This document shows positions 16,778 through 26,442 of a DNA stretch of 64,000 nt, piece after piece. The notes beneath the pieces were generated by a model. The model did not search any database. It saw only the letters and a list, made by a program, of their open reading frames with translations, and was not told the DNA's origin. The translations under genes and the position numbers were made by a program. Source of the stretch: Gemmatimonas sp. (lineage in GTDB: Bacteria; Gemmatimonadota; Gemmatimonadetes; Gemmatimonadales; Gemmatimonadaceae); contig NZ_JANPLK010000040.1 of the NCBI RefSeq assembly GCF_031426495.1, forward strand, positions 62,001 through 126,000, written 5' to 3'. Numbering within the stretch: position 1 is the stretch's first letter; every line of letters starts with the position of its first letter.

Positions 16778-18622
16778 ATGGCTGCTCCTGCTGCACCACT
16801 CTCCGGTCGAGCCACCGAACGGCTCGGCGATCTCCTCGTGAAAGAGGGGCTACTGACGCGTGAACAGCTGGCCAAGGCGCTGCAGGAGCAGTCCAATACG
16901 CCCGGCCAACGTATCGGGCTGACCGTCGTCAAGATGGGCATGGTGCCGGAAACGGAAGTCGTGCGTATGCTCGCCCGACAGTACCGCATGCCGGCCGTCG
17001 ACCTATCGCGCTTCGAGGTGGATACCCGCCTGTTGAAGCTGATCCCGGCCGAGTTGGCGTCGAAGCACACGGTGCTGCCGCTCAAGCGCGACGGACGACA
17101 GCTGACGGTGGCCATCGCCGATCCGACCGCCATGTCGGTGATCGACGATCTCAAGTTCATCACGCGCTACGATATCGTTCCCGTGCTGGCGGGCGAGTAT
17201 TCGATGCGTGCGGCGATCGAGAAGCACTACGAAGCGAATGAAGTCCACATGCAGACGCTGCTGCAGGACATCGCGGCGGCTGAGGAAGACGATGTCGAAG
17301 TCCTTGAGGCCCAGGAAGACGCCCAGGACGCCAGTGTGTTGGCGGCGCAGGTTGATGAAGCACCCGTCGTCAAGCTCATCAACGCCATCCTCGTCGATGC
17401 CGTGCACAAGGGCGCCTCGGACATCCACTTCGAGTGCTTCGAACACGAACTGCGGGTGCGCTATCGCATTGACGGCGCGCTGGCCGAAGTGATGAAGCCG
17501 CCCCTGAAAATGCGCGCGGCGCTGATCTCGCGTTTCAAGATCATGGCCTCGCTGAACATCGCCGAGCGTCGCGTGCCGCAGGACGGCCGTATCAAACTGA
17601 AGGTGGGCAAGAAGGTCATCGACTTCCGCGTCAGCGTGCTGCCCACGCTGTTCGGCGAGAAGGTCGTGCTGCGAATTCTCGACAAGGGCAACCTCACGCT
17701 CGATCTCGAGAAGTTCGGTATCGAGCCGCGCGCCGAACGCGAGCTGATGGAAGCCATCTCGAATCCGTACGGTATGGTGCTGGTCACGGGCCCCACCGGC
17801 TCCGGCAAGACGACCACGCTGTACTCGGCGTTGTCGAAGATCAACAACGGCGACACGAACATCATGACCGCCGAGGATCCCGTCGAGTACAACCTCTTCG
17901 GTATCAATCAGGTGCAGGTCCGCACCGAGATCGGCATGACCTTCGCGGCCGCGCTGAAGGCATTCCTGCGGCAGGACCCGAACGTCATCATGGTCGGCGA
18001 AATCCGAGACCTGGAAACGGGCGGCATCGCCATCAAGGCCGCGCTCACCGGCCACATGGTCATGAGCACGCTGCACACGAACTCCGCGCCCGAAACGATC
18101 ACACGATTGCTGGACATGGGTCTTGAGCCGTTCAACGTGGCCTCGGCGCTCAACCTGATTTTGGCGCAGCGACTTGTGCGCCGCGTCTGCAGCAAGTGCA
18201 AGGTGAAGTACGAGCCGGATGCGGCGGAGTTCGCCGGCGCCAAGGTGAAGGCTACGACGACCATGCGCGAGCTCAAGTTCACCGATGAAGCGCTCGACAA
18301 TGCCAAGTCTCGCGCCACGCCGGAAGCGGTGCCGTTCCTGACGAACCTGTCGCTCGACACCACGATCGGCGAACTGCCCTACTTCAAGGGGCACGGCTGC
18401 GACGCCTGCGGCGGTACGGGGCTCAAGGGCCGTCAGGGTCTGTATGAAGTGATGTTCCTGACCCAGACGCTCAAGAAGCTGGTGATGCAGAACGCGGACG
18501 TGCAGGTCCTGCGCAACGCCGCGATCGATGAGGGCATGCTGTCGCTCCGCATGGACGGCTGGCTCAAGGTGCTCAAAGGCGTGACCACGCTCGATCAGGT
18601 CATCCGTGAAACAGCAAGTTGA
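16778..18622 (+). CDS. pilB: Type IV pilus assembly ATPase PilB
   Basis: 614 residues, a GspE/PilB hexameric extension motor. The N-terminal MshEN domain (about 12-150) starts RLGDLLVKEGLLTREQLAKA. The catalytic core has the Walker A GPTGSGKT (338-345), an Asp box MTAEDPVEYN, a Walker B-like RQDPNVIMVGEIRD and a His box LTGHMVMSTLHTN. A tetracysteine zinc site, CSKC (about 471-474) and CDACGGTG in the last quarter, is typical of PilB/GspE and absent from PilT. An acidic stretch (AAEEDDVEVLEAQEDAQD) links the two halves. First of three pilus genes on one strand; it sits 15 bases after comEA and 88 before pilT. Confidence 0.95.
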   Translation: MAAPAAPLSGRATERLGDLLVKEGLLTREQLAKALQEQSNTPGQRIGLTVVKMGMVPETEVVRMLARQYRMPAVDLSRFEVDTRLLKLIPAELASKHTVLPLKRDGRQLTVAIADPTAMSVIDDLKFITRYDIVPVLAGEYSMRAAIEKHYEANEVHMQTLLQDIAAAEEDDVEVLEAQEDAQDASVLAAQVDEAPVVKLINAILVDAVHKGASDIHFECFEHELRVRYRIDGALAEVMKPPLKMRAALISRFKIMASLNIAERRVPQDGRIKLKVGKKVIDFRVSVLPTLFGEKVVLRILDKGNLTLDLEKFGIEPRAERELMEAISNPYGMVLVTGPTGSGKTTTLYSALSKINNGDTNIMTAEDPVEYNLFGINQVQVRTEIGMTFAAALKAFLRQDPNVIMVGEIRDLETGGIAIKAALTGHMVMSTLHTNSAPETITRLLDMGLEPFNVASALNLILAQRLVRRVCSKCKVKYEPDAAEFAGAKVKATTTMRELKFTDEALDNAKSRATPEAVPFLTNLSLDTTIGELPYFKGHGCDACGGTGLKGRQGLYEVMFLTQTLKKLVMQNADVQVLRNAAIDEGMLSLRMDGWLKVLKGVTTLDQVIRETAS

Positions 18623-18710
18623 GTTGGTGTGACGGTGGGGTTTCCTCTTGCCGTAACGCTCGTCCACATCCGGGACGCCAGTTGACGCCCCGTTCACGAC
18701 TGCCCGCGCG

Positions 18711-19877
18711 ATGACCGCTCCCGCTCAGACACCCGTATCCCTGCGCACCCTGCTCGATGAAATGATCGAGCGGGATGCCTCCGATCTGCACATTTCGGCC
18801 GGTGACCGGCCGAAGCTGCGGGTTGATGGCGATATCGTGAACTCCAGCATCGAACATGTGCTCACGCCCCGGGACACGCTGCAGCTGGCGTACTCGGTAC
18901 TTACGGAAAACCAGAAGAAGCGATTCGAAATGGAGGACGAGCTCGACTTCTCGTTCGGCATCGCGAATCTCTCCCGATTCCGCGGCAACGTGTTCAAGCA
19001 GCGCGGCTGCGTGAGCATGGTGATTCGTTGCATTCCGTTTCACATCAAGACGTTCAACGATCTCAATCTCCCGCCGGTGATTGCCGGCTTCGCCGACCGT
19101 CCGCGTGGCCTCGTGCTCGTGACGGGCCCCACCGGCTCCGGCAAGAGCACCACGCTCGCAGCGATGATCGACAAGATCAACACCGAGCGTCGCGGGCACA
19201 TCATCACCGTCGAAGATCCGATCGAATTCATTCATCGGCATCGCAACTGCATTATCAATCAGCGCGAAGTCGGCGCCGACACCAAGAGTTTTGCGTCGGC
19301 CCTCAAGTACGCGCTTCGTGAAGATCCCGATGTCATTCTGATCGGCGAAATGCGCGACCTGGAAACGATTCAGGCTGCGCTCACCATCGCGGAAACGGGC
19401 CACTTGGTGTTCGCCACCTTGCACACCAACAGTGCGGCCGAAGCGATCAATCGCATCATCGACGTCTTCCCGGCGCACCAGCAGAGTCAGGTCCGGGCGC
19501 AGCTCGCGTTCACCCTCGAAGGCATCATCACGCAGGTGTTGCTCCCCAAGATCAGTGGACGCGGCCGGGCGATGGCCGCGGAAATTTTGGTGATGACACC
19601 GGCCATGCGCGCGCTCATTCGCGACGACAAGGTGCACCAGATCTACTCGCTCATGCAGGCCGGTAAGAAGTTCGGCATGCAGACGATGAACGATGCGCTG
19701 TACCAGTTGTATGTGTCGCGCCAGGTGAGCGCCGACGAGTGCCAACGCGCCTCGGGCGATCCCAACGAGTTCCTGCGCATGATCGGCAAGGGACCGACCG
19801 ACGACAATCTGTCGGCACCGCCGCCGGCCAACCGTTCCGGCGACCGCGCCGTGGCCGGCAGTCTGGGCCGACGGTAA
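18711..19877 (+). CDS. pilT: Type IV pilus retraction ATPase PilT
   Basis: 388 residues. The N-terminal PAS-like domain opens LLDEMIERDASDLHISAGDR. The core has the Walker A GPTGSGKST (about 139-147), an Asp box VEDPIEFIH, EDPDVILIGEMRDLETIQAA (Walker B), and the PilT His box LVFATLHTNSAAEAINRIID. There is no zinc site. The C-terminal AIRNLIRE-type motif of classical PilT is not obvious; instead it has HQIYSLMQAGKKFGMQTMND, as in other PilT sequences. PilT powers retraction for twitching and DNA uptake. It lies between pilB and pilC in the usual order. Confidence 0.95.
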   Translation: MTAPAQTPVSLRTLLDEMIERDASDLHISAGDRPKLRVDGDIVNSSIEHVLTPRDTLQLAYSVLTENQKKRFEMEDELDFSFGIANLSRFRGNVFKQRGCVSMVIRCIPFHIKTFNDLNLPPVIAGFADRPRGLVLVTGPTGSGKSTTLAAMIDKINTERRGHIITVEDPIEFIHRHRNCIINQREVGADTKSFASALKYALREDPDVILIGEMRDLETIQAALTIAETGHLVFATLHTNSAAEAINRIIDVFPAHQQSQVRAQLAFTLEGIITQVLLPKISGRGRAMAAEILVMTPAMRALIRDDKVHQIYSLMQAGKKFGMQTMNDALYQLYVSRQVSADECQRASGDPNEFLRMIGKGPTDDNLSAPPPANRSGDRAVAGSLGRR

Positions 19878-19938
19878 TTCCTGAACACTGTTTCTGACGC
19901 TGTTGTAGTGGTTCTCCGCACTTTGACTACCTGATACC

Positions 19939-21135
19939 ATGCCTACGTTCACCTACACCGCGCGCGGCACCAACGGCGAGCTCAAATCCGCCACGATCGA
20001 CGCGCCCAGTCGCGACGACGCGGTTGCCCAGCTTCGGCGCCAGCGTCTCACGATCATCAAGGTCGACGAGTCGCGATCGACGCCGAAGAAGACCGGTGGG
20101 TCGATCGGCATGCGCGACATCGTGATCTTCACGCGCCAGTTCTCCACCATGATCAACGCCGGCCTGCCGCTCGTGCAGGCGCTCGACATCCTGGCGCGCC
20201 AGAGCGAGAACAAGGCGCTGGCCGCCGTGGTGCGTGAAGTGGTGTTCGATGTCGAGTCGGGCAACACGGTGGCCGACGCGATGCGCAAGCATCCCAAGGC
20301 CTTCAGCGACCTGTACACCAACATGGTCGCGGCCGGCGAAGCGGGCGGTATTCTCGATACCATCCTGAACCGCCTCGCGATCTTCATGGAAAAGAACGAC
20401 GCCCTCGTTCGTAAGGTGAAGGGCGCCATGATCTATCCTACGGTCATCCTCTGCGTGGCCGGCTTGTGCGTGGTCATTCTGCTCTGGAAGGTCATCCCGG
20501 TATTCAGCAGCATGTTCGACAGCGTGGGCATGGAACTGCCGCTGCCCACGAAGGTCGTGATCGGGCTGTCGCATTTCCTGACCACGTATTGGTGGGGCAT
20601 CCTGATCTCCGGCGCCGGCGCAGCGTTCTTCACGAAGCGCTTCTACGCCACCCCCGGCGGTCAATTGGTGATCGACAAGTTCCTGCTCAAGGTGCCCGTG
20701 CTCGGCGACGTGCTCCGCAAGTCGGCCGTGTCGCGCTTCACCCGTACGCTGGGCACGTTGATTTCATCCGGCGTGAGCATCCTCGACGGCCTCGAAATCA
20801 CCGCCCGCACGTCGGGCAACCGCGTGGTGCAGGACGCCATCATGGGCAGCCGCGCCAGCATCGCCGGCGGTGACACGATCGCCGGTCCGCTGCAGAAGTC
20901 GGAAGTGTTCCCGCCCATGGTGATCAGCATGATCGCCGTCGGTGAACAAACCGGTGGTTTGGATGAAATGCTCAGCAAGATCGCCGACTTTTATGATGAC
21001 GAAGTCGACGCGGCCGTCAGTGCGTTGCTCTCGCTGCTCGAGCCGGTCATGATCGTGTTCCTCGGCGTCGTGGTGGGCGGTATGATCGTCGCGATGTACC
21101 TGCCGATCTTCGACATGGTGAACGCGGTGAAGTAA
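19939..21135 (+). CDS. pilC: Type IV pilus inner-membrane platform protein PilC
   Basis: 398 residues, the family's usual length. The opening PTFTYTARGTNGELKSATID is typical of GspF/PilC. Two GspF domains each have an FTRQFSTMINAGLPLVQAL-type motif (first at about 53; second at about 255, FTRTLGTLISSGVSILDGL). Three transmembrane segments follow the usual layout: VILCVAGLCVVILLW, WWGILISGAGAAFF, and the C-terminal PVMIVFLGVVVGGMIVAMYLPIF. The MISVGEQTG-type motif is present as MIAVGEQTGGLDEML. It anchors the PilB/PilT motors. Pilins, PilMNOPQ and PilD are not in the window. Confidence 0.95.
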   Translation: MPTFTYTARGTNGELKSATIDAPSRDDAVAQLRRQRLTIIKVDESRSTPKKTGGSIGMRDIVIFTRQFSTMINAGLPLVQALDILARQSENKALAAVVREVVFDVESGNTVADAMRKHPKAFSDLYTNMVAAGEAGGILDTILNRLAIFMEKNDALVRKVKGAMIYPTVILCVAGLCVVILLWKVIPVFSSMFDSVGMELPLPTKVVIGLSHFLTTYWWGILISGAGAAFFTKRFYATPGGQLVIDKFLLKVPVLGDVLRKSAVSRFTRTLGTLISSGVSILDGLEITARTSGNRVVQDAIMGSRASIAGGDTIAGPLQKSEVFPPMVISMIAVGEQTGGLDEMLSKIADFYDDEVDAAVSALLSLLEPVMIVFLGVVVGGMIVAMYLPIFDMVNAVK

Positions 21136-21222
21136 GGGTGGGTGTGACGTACGCTCTAATGCGCCTTTGACATCAGTTCTGACGCTCAATCGACAACTTC
21201 TCGAATTCTGTCGACACATCGA

Positions 21223-21260
21223 CGAAAGGCGACTCTCACCGTGGTGGGAGTCGCCTTTCG
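21223..21260 (+). terminator. 18-bp hairpin downstream of pilC
   Basis: The arms CGAAAGGCGACTCTCACC (21223-21240) and GGTGGGAGTCGCCTTTCG (21243-21260) pair over 18 bp with one G-T, and the loop is only two bases. There is no strong T-run after it, so it is probably a terminator but could be a processing stem. The remaining DNA to the next start (21261-21519) holds nothing else I can support. Confidence 0.65.
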
Positions 21261-21519
21261 CCTATTCAGTATTCGTGGCGGGCGGAGGCGAACGGGCAAG
21301 GAAAGAGACGGCGGGTGCGCACGATGGAACTGCAGCCAGGGTCAGGAAAGGAACCGCTGCCGTCGTTCGGCGCGATCAGGACGCCGGTGGACGCCCGTGG
21401 ACGCCGCCCGACCCTGCATCCATCTTCCAGTCGACAGCGAACCCTTGGTCGTCCGCGCCAACGCCGCAGGCCAGCAACCTGGCGCCGTAGGTTTGTCGTG
21501 TCTCCCACCGCAATCGCCC

Positions 21520-22845
21520 ATGCCTGTCACTCGCCGCTTTGCCCTCCTCCCGCTCTGCACGCTCGCGGCAGCCCTGCTCGCAGCGCTCCCCTCGACAGTC
21601 GTCGCGCAATCGTATCAGCCGGTGTTGTCGCCCACCCCAGGTGACAGCGGAGCGACGGCGGAGATCACGCGCCATCCGAACGGTCAGCTCGCCAAGCGGG
21701 TCTTCCGCAAGAACGGCAAGCCGCACGGTTTGTGGCAGGAGTGGGACGTCGCGGGGCGCGTCACGTACGCCGCCGACTGGCGCGATGGCGAAGGGGAGGG
21801 ACTGTGGTTGTACTTCCATCCCAACGGCGTTGTACGCGAGCGCGGCTACGTCGCGGGCGATGTGTGGCACGGACCGAGCGAGGGTTGGCACGCCAACGGA
21901 CAGAAGTCCAACGAGGGTACCTTCGTGCGCGGCAAGAAGGCAGCGCCCTTCCGCTACTGGCGCGAGGACGGCGCGCCGCGCGGCCCCTGGATGGAGTTCC
22001 TGACGCCCGCCCGCGCGCCGGTGGCCGTGCTCAACGAAGGCTGGCCCGCCGGATTCAACGCGTGGGACATCACCCTCAGCCATGATCTCGAGCTGCTGTT
22101 CGTCGGCACCGGCGACAACGCGGGCAACAACCGCCGGATCATGATGCGTCGCTGGCAGCAGAACGCGTGGCAGCCGGTCGCACTCGCGCCGTTCGCCGAC
22201 ACGACCGCCACCGAAGGCACGCCGGTCGTGAGCCCCGACGGCGAATGGGTGTACTTCAGCAGCACGCGTCACGTGGCCACAGAGCCCAGCAACACCAAGC
22301 GCGAACTCTACCGCGCCTCACGGGCCTCGGGTTGGAAAGCCGTCGAGCGCATCACCTACACCCCCACCTACGGCGAAGTCTCACTCTCCCTCGCCCGCGA
22401 CGGGCGGGGGGTGATGTGGAGCGGTAAGCCCGATGGTTCCGCGCCCACCGGGCTGTACGAAGTGCGATTGGAAACCAACACTACGCCCGACGCGTCGTCG
22501 CCAACGCCGCGCGTGGTGATCGTCGCCGACCTCACGTCGCTGCACACAACGGACACCTCAGGCGAAGCGTTCCCGGTGTTGTCGCCGGACGGCGCATTCC
22601 TGCTCTTCTCCAACTACGACATCGACGGCGCGGCGACGAAGGAGGATCTGTTCATCACCCGCCGCACCAACACCGGCTGGTCCGCACCGCAGCGCCTGAC
22701 ACGTGGCGTGAACACGTCAAACGATGAGAAGCCCGTGCAGCTGCTCGATGAGGGACGGGTGTTGCTGTTCAGTTCACCGCGCGCGGAGAAAGCGCCGCTG
22801 TATCGTGTCTCGCTCGATGCGGTGCTGCCGCCGGGGCGCTATTGA
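21520..22845 (+). CDS. Exported protein with YwqK/MORN-like repeats and a beta-propeller
   Basis: 441 residues. The N-terminus RRFALLPLCTLAAALLAALP is a signal peptide ending near VVAQS, so it is secreted or periplasmic. Residues about 45-150 contain the repeat pattern of YwqK antitoxin-type/MORN-variant units: HPNGQLAKRVFRKNGKPHG, GLWLYFHPNGVVRERGYVAG and GWHANGQKSNEGTFVRGKK. From about 170, PD40/TolB-like blades appear: GTPVVSPDGEWVYFSSTR and AFPVLSPDGAFLLFSNYDID. The frame is open for 93 codons upstream, but ATG 21520 fits the signal peptide. Its role is unknown; both repeat types usually make protein or glycan contacts. Confidence 0.65.
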   Translation: MPVTRRFALLPLCTLAAALLAALPSTVVAQSYQPVLSPTPGDSGATAEITRHPNGQLAKRVFRKNGKPHGLWQEWDVAGRVTYAADWRDGEGEGLWLYFHPNGVVRERGYVAGDVWHGPSEGWHANGQKSNEGTFVRGKKAAPFRYWREDGAPRGPWMEFLTPARAPVAVLNEGWPAGFNAWDITLSHDLELLFVGTGDNAGNNRRIMMRRWQQNAWQPVALAPFADTTATEGTPVVSPDGEWVYFSSTRHVATEPSNTKRELYRASRASGWKAVERITYTPTYGEVSLSLARDGRGVMWSGKPDGSAPTGLYEVRLETNTTPDASSPTPRVVIVADLTSLHTTDTSGEAFPVLSPDGAFLLFSNYDIDGAATKEDLFITRRTNTGWSAPQRLTRGVNTSNDEKPVQLLDEGRVLLFSSPRAEKAPLYRVSLDAVLPPGRY

Positions 22846-23039
22846 TCCTCTCCTATTCCAAAAATCGAAACGTTCAAGCGTGTGTGCCATTCAATCTGTT
22901 TGCCCGTCTCGCCTGATACGTGTGCCATCTTAGCGATTGACGGCCTTACCGCGCGCTCCGTGCCGCCCTACGTTACGCGTTGCGCGACTTGCAGCGCGCG
23001 CGTTTTGCTCCATAGTTTCTCAAGGTCGCCCAAGCCGGA

Positions 23040-26000
23040 GTGAGCGTGCCGCCGTCGCTTTCTACTGATCAGTCACTCCTCGCCGAGAATGCCGCGCTGC
23101 GCGCGCGCTTGGACGAGGTGGAAGTGGCGTTGCGTCGCAACGAAGCGCTGTTCTCCACGATCATCGAGCAGGCGCCGGGCGGCGTGTATGTGGTGGACGC
23201 GCAGTTTCGTGTGGCGCATATGAACGCGCAGACGCGGCCGTACTTCGCCGCGGTACAGCCGCTGATCGGGCGCGATTTCGATGAAGTGATGGAGATCGTG
23301 TGGGGACCGGAGATCGGGCCGCAGATCGCGAACATCTTCCGACACACGTTGGCAACGGGCGAGCGCTACGTGTCGCCGCGCTTCTCGGAGCAGCGCTACG
23401 ACATTGGCGTGGAGCAAGCGTTCCAATGGGAGGCGCAGCGCATCGCCCTGTCGAACGGGCAGCTTGGGGTAGTGTGCTATTTCCAGGAGATCACCGCGCG
23501 AGAGCGCGCCGAGGCGGCGCTGCGCGACAGTGAGGAACGTTTGCGGCTGGCGATTGTCGGCTCGGATTTGGGAACGTGGCATTGGGACCTGCGCACGGGA
23601 GCGATGGAGTGGTCAGAGCGGTGCCTCACGATGTTCGGTATCCCGCTGCGCACCACAATGACCTACGAGACCTTCCTCGGCGCGCTGCATCCCGCGGATC
23701 GCGCGCGCGCCGACGAGGCCGTGCAGGGCGCGTCGCAGGACGGCTCGGAGTTCCGCATCGAGTGCCGTACCGTCTGGCCCGATGGCAGTGAGCATTGGGT
23801 GGTCTCGCTCGGCCGCGGCTACACCGACGTCGATGGCGCGACAACCCGCATGGGAGGCATCGCCTATGACATCACCGCACGCAAGCGCGTGGAGATGGCG
23901 CTGCAGGAAAGTGAGCAAAACTATCGGGCGCTGACAACGGCCACCTCCGAGGTGGCCTACCGCATGTCAGCGGATTGGTCCACGATGATGCCGCTGGACG
24001 GACGCGACTTGGTGCCCAGTTCGGATGCGCCGCTCGCCGACTGGGCGTGGCTGTTCCAAAACGTCCCGACGGACGAGCACAAGCGCGTGAGGCAGGCGAT
24101 CAGGGAAGCCATCGCCAAACAGGCGCTGTTTCAGTTGGAGCATCGCGTCCGCCGTCCCGACGGCTCCGTCGGCTGGACGCTGTCTCGTGCCGTGCCAATT
24201 CTCGATGCGAACGGAACCATCACCGCATGGTTTGGCACCGCGAGCAACATCACCGATCGCCAGAGCGCACAGGATAGCCTCAGAGCCAGCGACGCCCGCA
24301 ACTCGTACCTTGTGATGTTGGCTGACACCCTGCGCCCGCTGTCGGACCCCATCAAGATTCAGGTCGAAGCGAGTCGCGTCTTGGGCGAGCGGCTCGGCGC
24401 CAACCGGGTGGCGTACTTCGAGGTGCACGGGGACGACTTCGTCGTCCAGCGCGACTACACCAGCGCGGCCCCGTCCATCGTGGGGGCACACCCCGTCGCG
24501 TCGTTCGGACCAGGGCTCCTGGCCGTGTACCGGAGCGGCCGCACTGCGGCCGAGCCGGACGTGAACGTTCTGCCGTTAACGCCGAGTGAGATGGCAGCGT
24601 ACGCTAGCCTGCAGATTCGCGCCTACATTGGCGTTCCGTTGATCAAGGCTGGGCGGTTCGTGGCGGGCCTTGCGGTGCATACCGACAGCGTGCGGACGTG
24701 GAGGCCGGCGGAGATCGCGATGGCAGAGGACACCGCCGAGCGCACGTGGGCTGCGGTTGAACGGGTGCGCGCCGAGGAAGCGCTGCGCGCGAGCGAGGCT
24801 CGCCTGAGCGGTGTTCTGCGCCACTCGCCGGCGGGCATCGTACAGACTGACGCCCAAGGCTCTATGATACTGGTCAACCCGCGCTGGTGTGAGATGTTGG
24901 GCCACGCCGAGGCAGAACTCCTGGGCCGGACCTTCCTCGAGTTCACGCACCCCGCGTGCGTCGACGCGAGCGCGACGGCATTCGGTCGCATGGCTGCCGG
25001 TGGACCGGATATCGTGATCGAGAAGGATTACTTCCGCAAAGACGGCTCGGTGCTTCACGCGCAGAGCCACGGCACCGCCATCCGGTCTTCCACCGGCGAG
25101 TTCCTCGGGATGATCGCGGTTGTGCTGGACATCTCGGAACGCCTTCGCTCCGAAGCGGAGTTGCGCCGGCTCGCGACCAACCTGTCCGAAGCCGATCGGC
25201 GGAAGGACGAGTTCCTGGCGACGCTCGCCCATGAACTGCGGAACCCGTTGGCCCCGATCCGCAACGGTTTGGAAATCATCAAGCTCGCCCAGACCGATGC
25301 CAGAATGCTGGAGAAGGCAGGCGCGATGATGGAGCGACAGGTCGAGCAGATGACCCGGCTGATCGACGACCTGATGGATGTGAGTCGCATCAGCCAGGGG
25401 AAGATTCAGTTGCGGAAGTCGATTATGCCGTTGGCCGATGTCGTGCAGAGTGCTGTGGAAAGCAGCCGCGCGCTGATCGATGCTCAGGGTCACGACCTCG
25501 TCGTGGACGTGCCGACCGAAGCCATTTACGTCGACGGTGACTTCGTCCGGCTTTCGCAGGTGATCGCCAACCTGCTCAACAACGCGGCCAAGTACACGCG
25601 CCGGGGCGGACGCATTCGGCTGGCGGTCGAGCACCAAAACGTCGACGCAGTGGTGAGCGTGGAGGATAACGGAGAAGGCATTGCCTTCGACAAGTTGTCT
25701 CAGGTGTTCGACATGTTCACGCAGATCGACGGCTCGTTGGAGAAGTCGCACGGCGGACTGGGCATCGGCCTATACATCGTGAAGCGGCTGGTGGAGCTGC
25801 ACGATGGCAGCATTACCGTCGAAAGCGGCGGTTCTGGAGCAGGGAGCCGGTTTGTCGTGCGCCTTCCAGCGGCATTGGCCCAAGGTGCCAACGGTCCGGT
25901 CGACCACACCCGTGGGCCGAGGGGCACGCCGGTGCGGCGCCGCATCCTGGTGGTCGACGACAACCACGACGTGGCGATCAGCTTAGCCGAGTTGTTGCAC

Positions 26001-26306
26001 GTCATGGGGAACAACACCAAGGCGGCTTTCGACGGGGAGCAGGCCTTGATCGCAGCCGAGGCATTCCGTCCAGACGTCATCGTGATGGACATCGGCATGC
26101 CGAAGATGAACGGCTACGACGCGTGTCGCCGCATCCGGAGTGAGCCGTGGGGACACAACATCGTCATCATTGCCCAGTCCGGCTGGGGGCAGGAAGACCA
26201 AATACGTATGTCGCAGGAAGCTGGGTTCACGTCGCACCTGGTGAAGCCGGTCGATCCCGCTGCCCTGGACAGGTTACTGGCCGATTTGCCGGCGACGATT
26301 GGGTGA
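23040..26306 (+). CDS. Multi-PAS/GAF hybrid histidine kinase with receiver
   Basis: 1088 residues, with no transmembrane segment, so a cytoplasmic sensor. Domain order: PAS (about 30-150), PAS (155-285), PAS (290-405), GAF (410-570), PAS (575-700), HisKA with phospho-acceptor H731 in LATLAHELRNPLAPIRNG, HATPase with an N-box LLNNAAKYTRRGG and a G-box GGLGIGLYIVKRL, then a receiver with predicted phospho-Asp D1017 in VMDIGMPKMNGYDA. Both GTG 23040 and GTG 23046 are possible starts; the GGAG at 23037-23040 is better spaced for 23046. No separate response regulator or output gene is adjacent, so phosphate may stay within the receiver or pass to a distant partner. The signal is unknown. Confidence 0.9.
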   Translation: MSVPPSLSTDQSLLAENAALRARLDEVEVALRRNEALFSTIIEQAPGGVYVVDAQFRVAHMNAQTRPYFAAVQPLIGRDFDEVMEIVWGPEIGPQIANIFRHTLATGERYVSPRFSEQRYDIGVEQAFQWEAQRIALSNGQLGVVCYFQEITARERAEAALRDSEERLRLAIVGSDLGTWHWDLRTGAMEWSERCLTMFGIPLRTTMTYETFLGALHPADRARADEAVQGASQDGSEFRIECRTVWPDGSEHWVVSLGRGYTDVDGATTRMGGIAYDITARKRVEMALQESEQNYRALTTATSEVAYRMSADWSTMMPLDGRDLVPSSDAPLADWAWLFQNVPTDEHKRVRQAIREAIAKQALFQLEHRVRRPDGSVGWTLSRAVPILDANGTITAWFGTASNITDRQSAQDSLRASDARNSYLVMLADTLRPLSDPIKIQVEASRVLGERLGANRVAYFEVHGDDFVVQRDYTSAAPSIVGAHPVASFGPGLLAVYRSGRTAAEPDVNVLPLTPSEMAAYASLQIRAYIGVPLIKAGRFVAGLAVHTDSVRTWRPAEIAMAEDTAERTWAAVERVRAEEALRASEARLSGVLRHSPAGIVQTDAQGSMILVNPRWCEMLGHAEAELLGRTFLEFTHPACVDASATAFGRMAAGGPDIVIEKDYFRKDGSVLHAQSHGTAIRSSTGEFLGMIAVVLDISERLRSEAELRRLATNLSEADRRKDEFLATLAHELRNPLAPIRNGLEIIKLAQTDARMLEKAGAMMERQVEQMTRLIDDLMDVSRISQGKIQLRKSIMPLADVVQSAVESSRALIDAQGHDLVVDVPTEAIYVDGDFVRLSQVIANLLNNAAKYTRRGGRIRLAVEHQNVDAVVSVEDNGEGIAFDKLSQVFDMFTQIDGSLEKSHGGLGIGLYIVKRLVELHDGSITVESGGSGAGSRFVVRLPAALAQGANGPVDHTRGPRGTPVRRRILVVDDNHDVAISLAELLHVMGNNTKAAFDGEQALIAAEAFRPDVIVMDIGMPKMNGYDACRRIRSEPWGHNIVIIAQSGWGQEDQIRMSQEAGFTSHLVKPVDPAALDRLLADLPATIG

Positions 26307-26442
26307 CATCCGTGCGGTCAAGCAGAGGCCCGCAAGCGTCGTGGTGGGTACGAGGCGCGCCCGGTCCGACGAGTGCGGAGGCCGAGCGAAAGACACACCA
26401 TCGCGCATGGGCGCCGTCGAAGTGAGGAACTCGCGGTGCTGC

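Noticed and set aside
17003..18697. 564-codon minus-strand frame opposite pilB
   Set aside because: His/Arg/Leu-rich shadow; the plus strand has every PilB motif.
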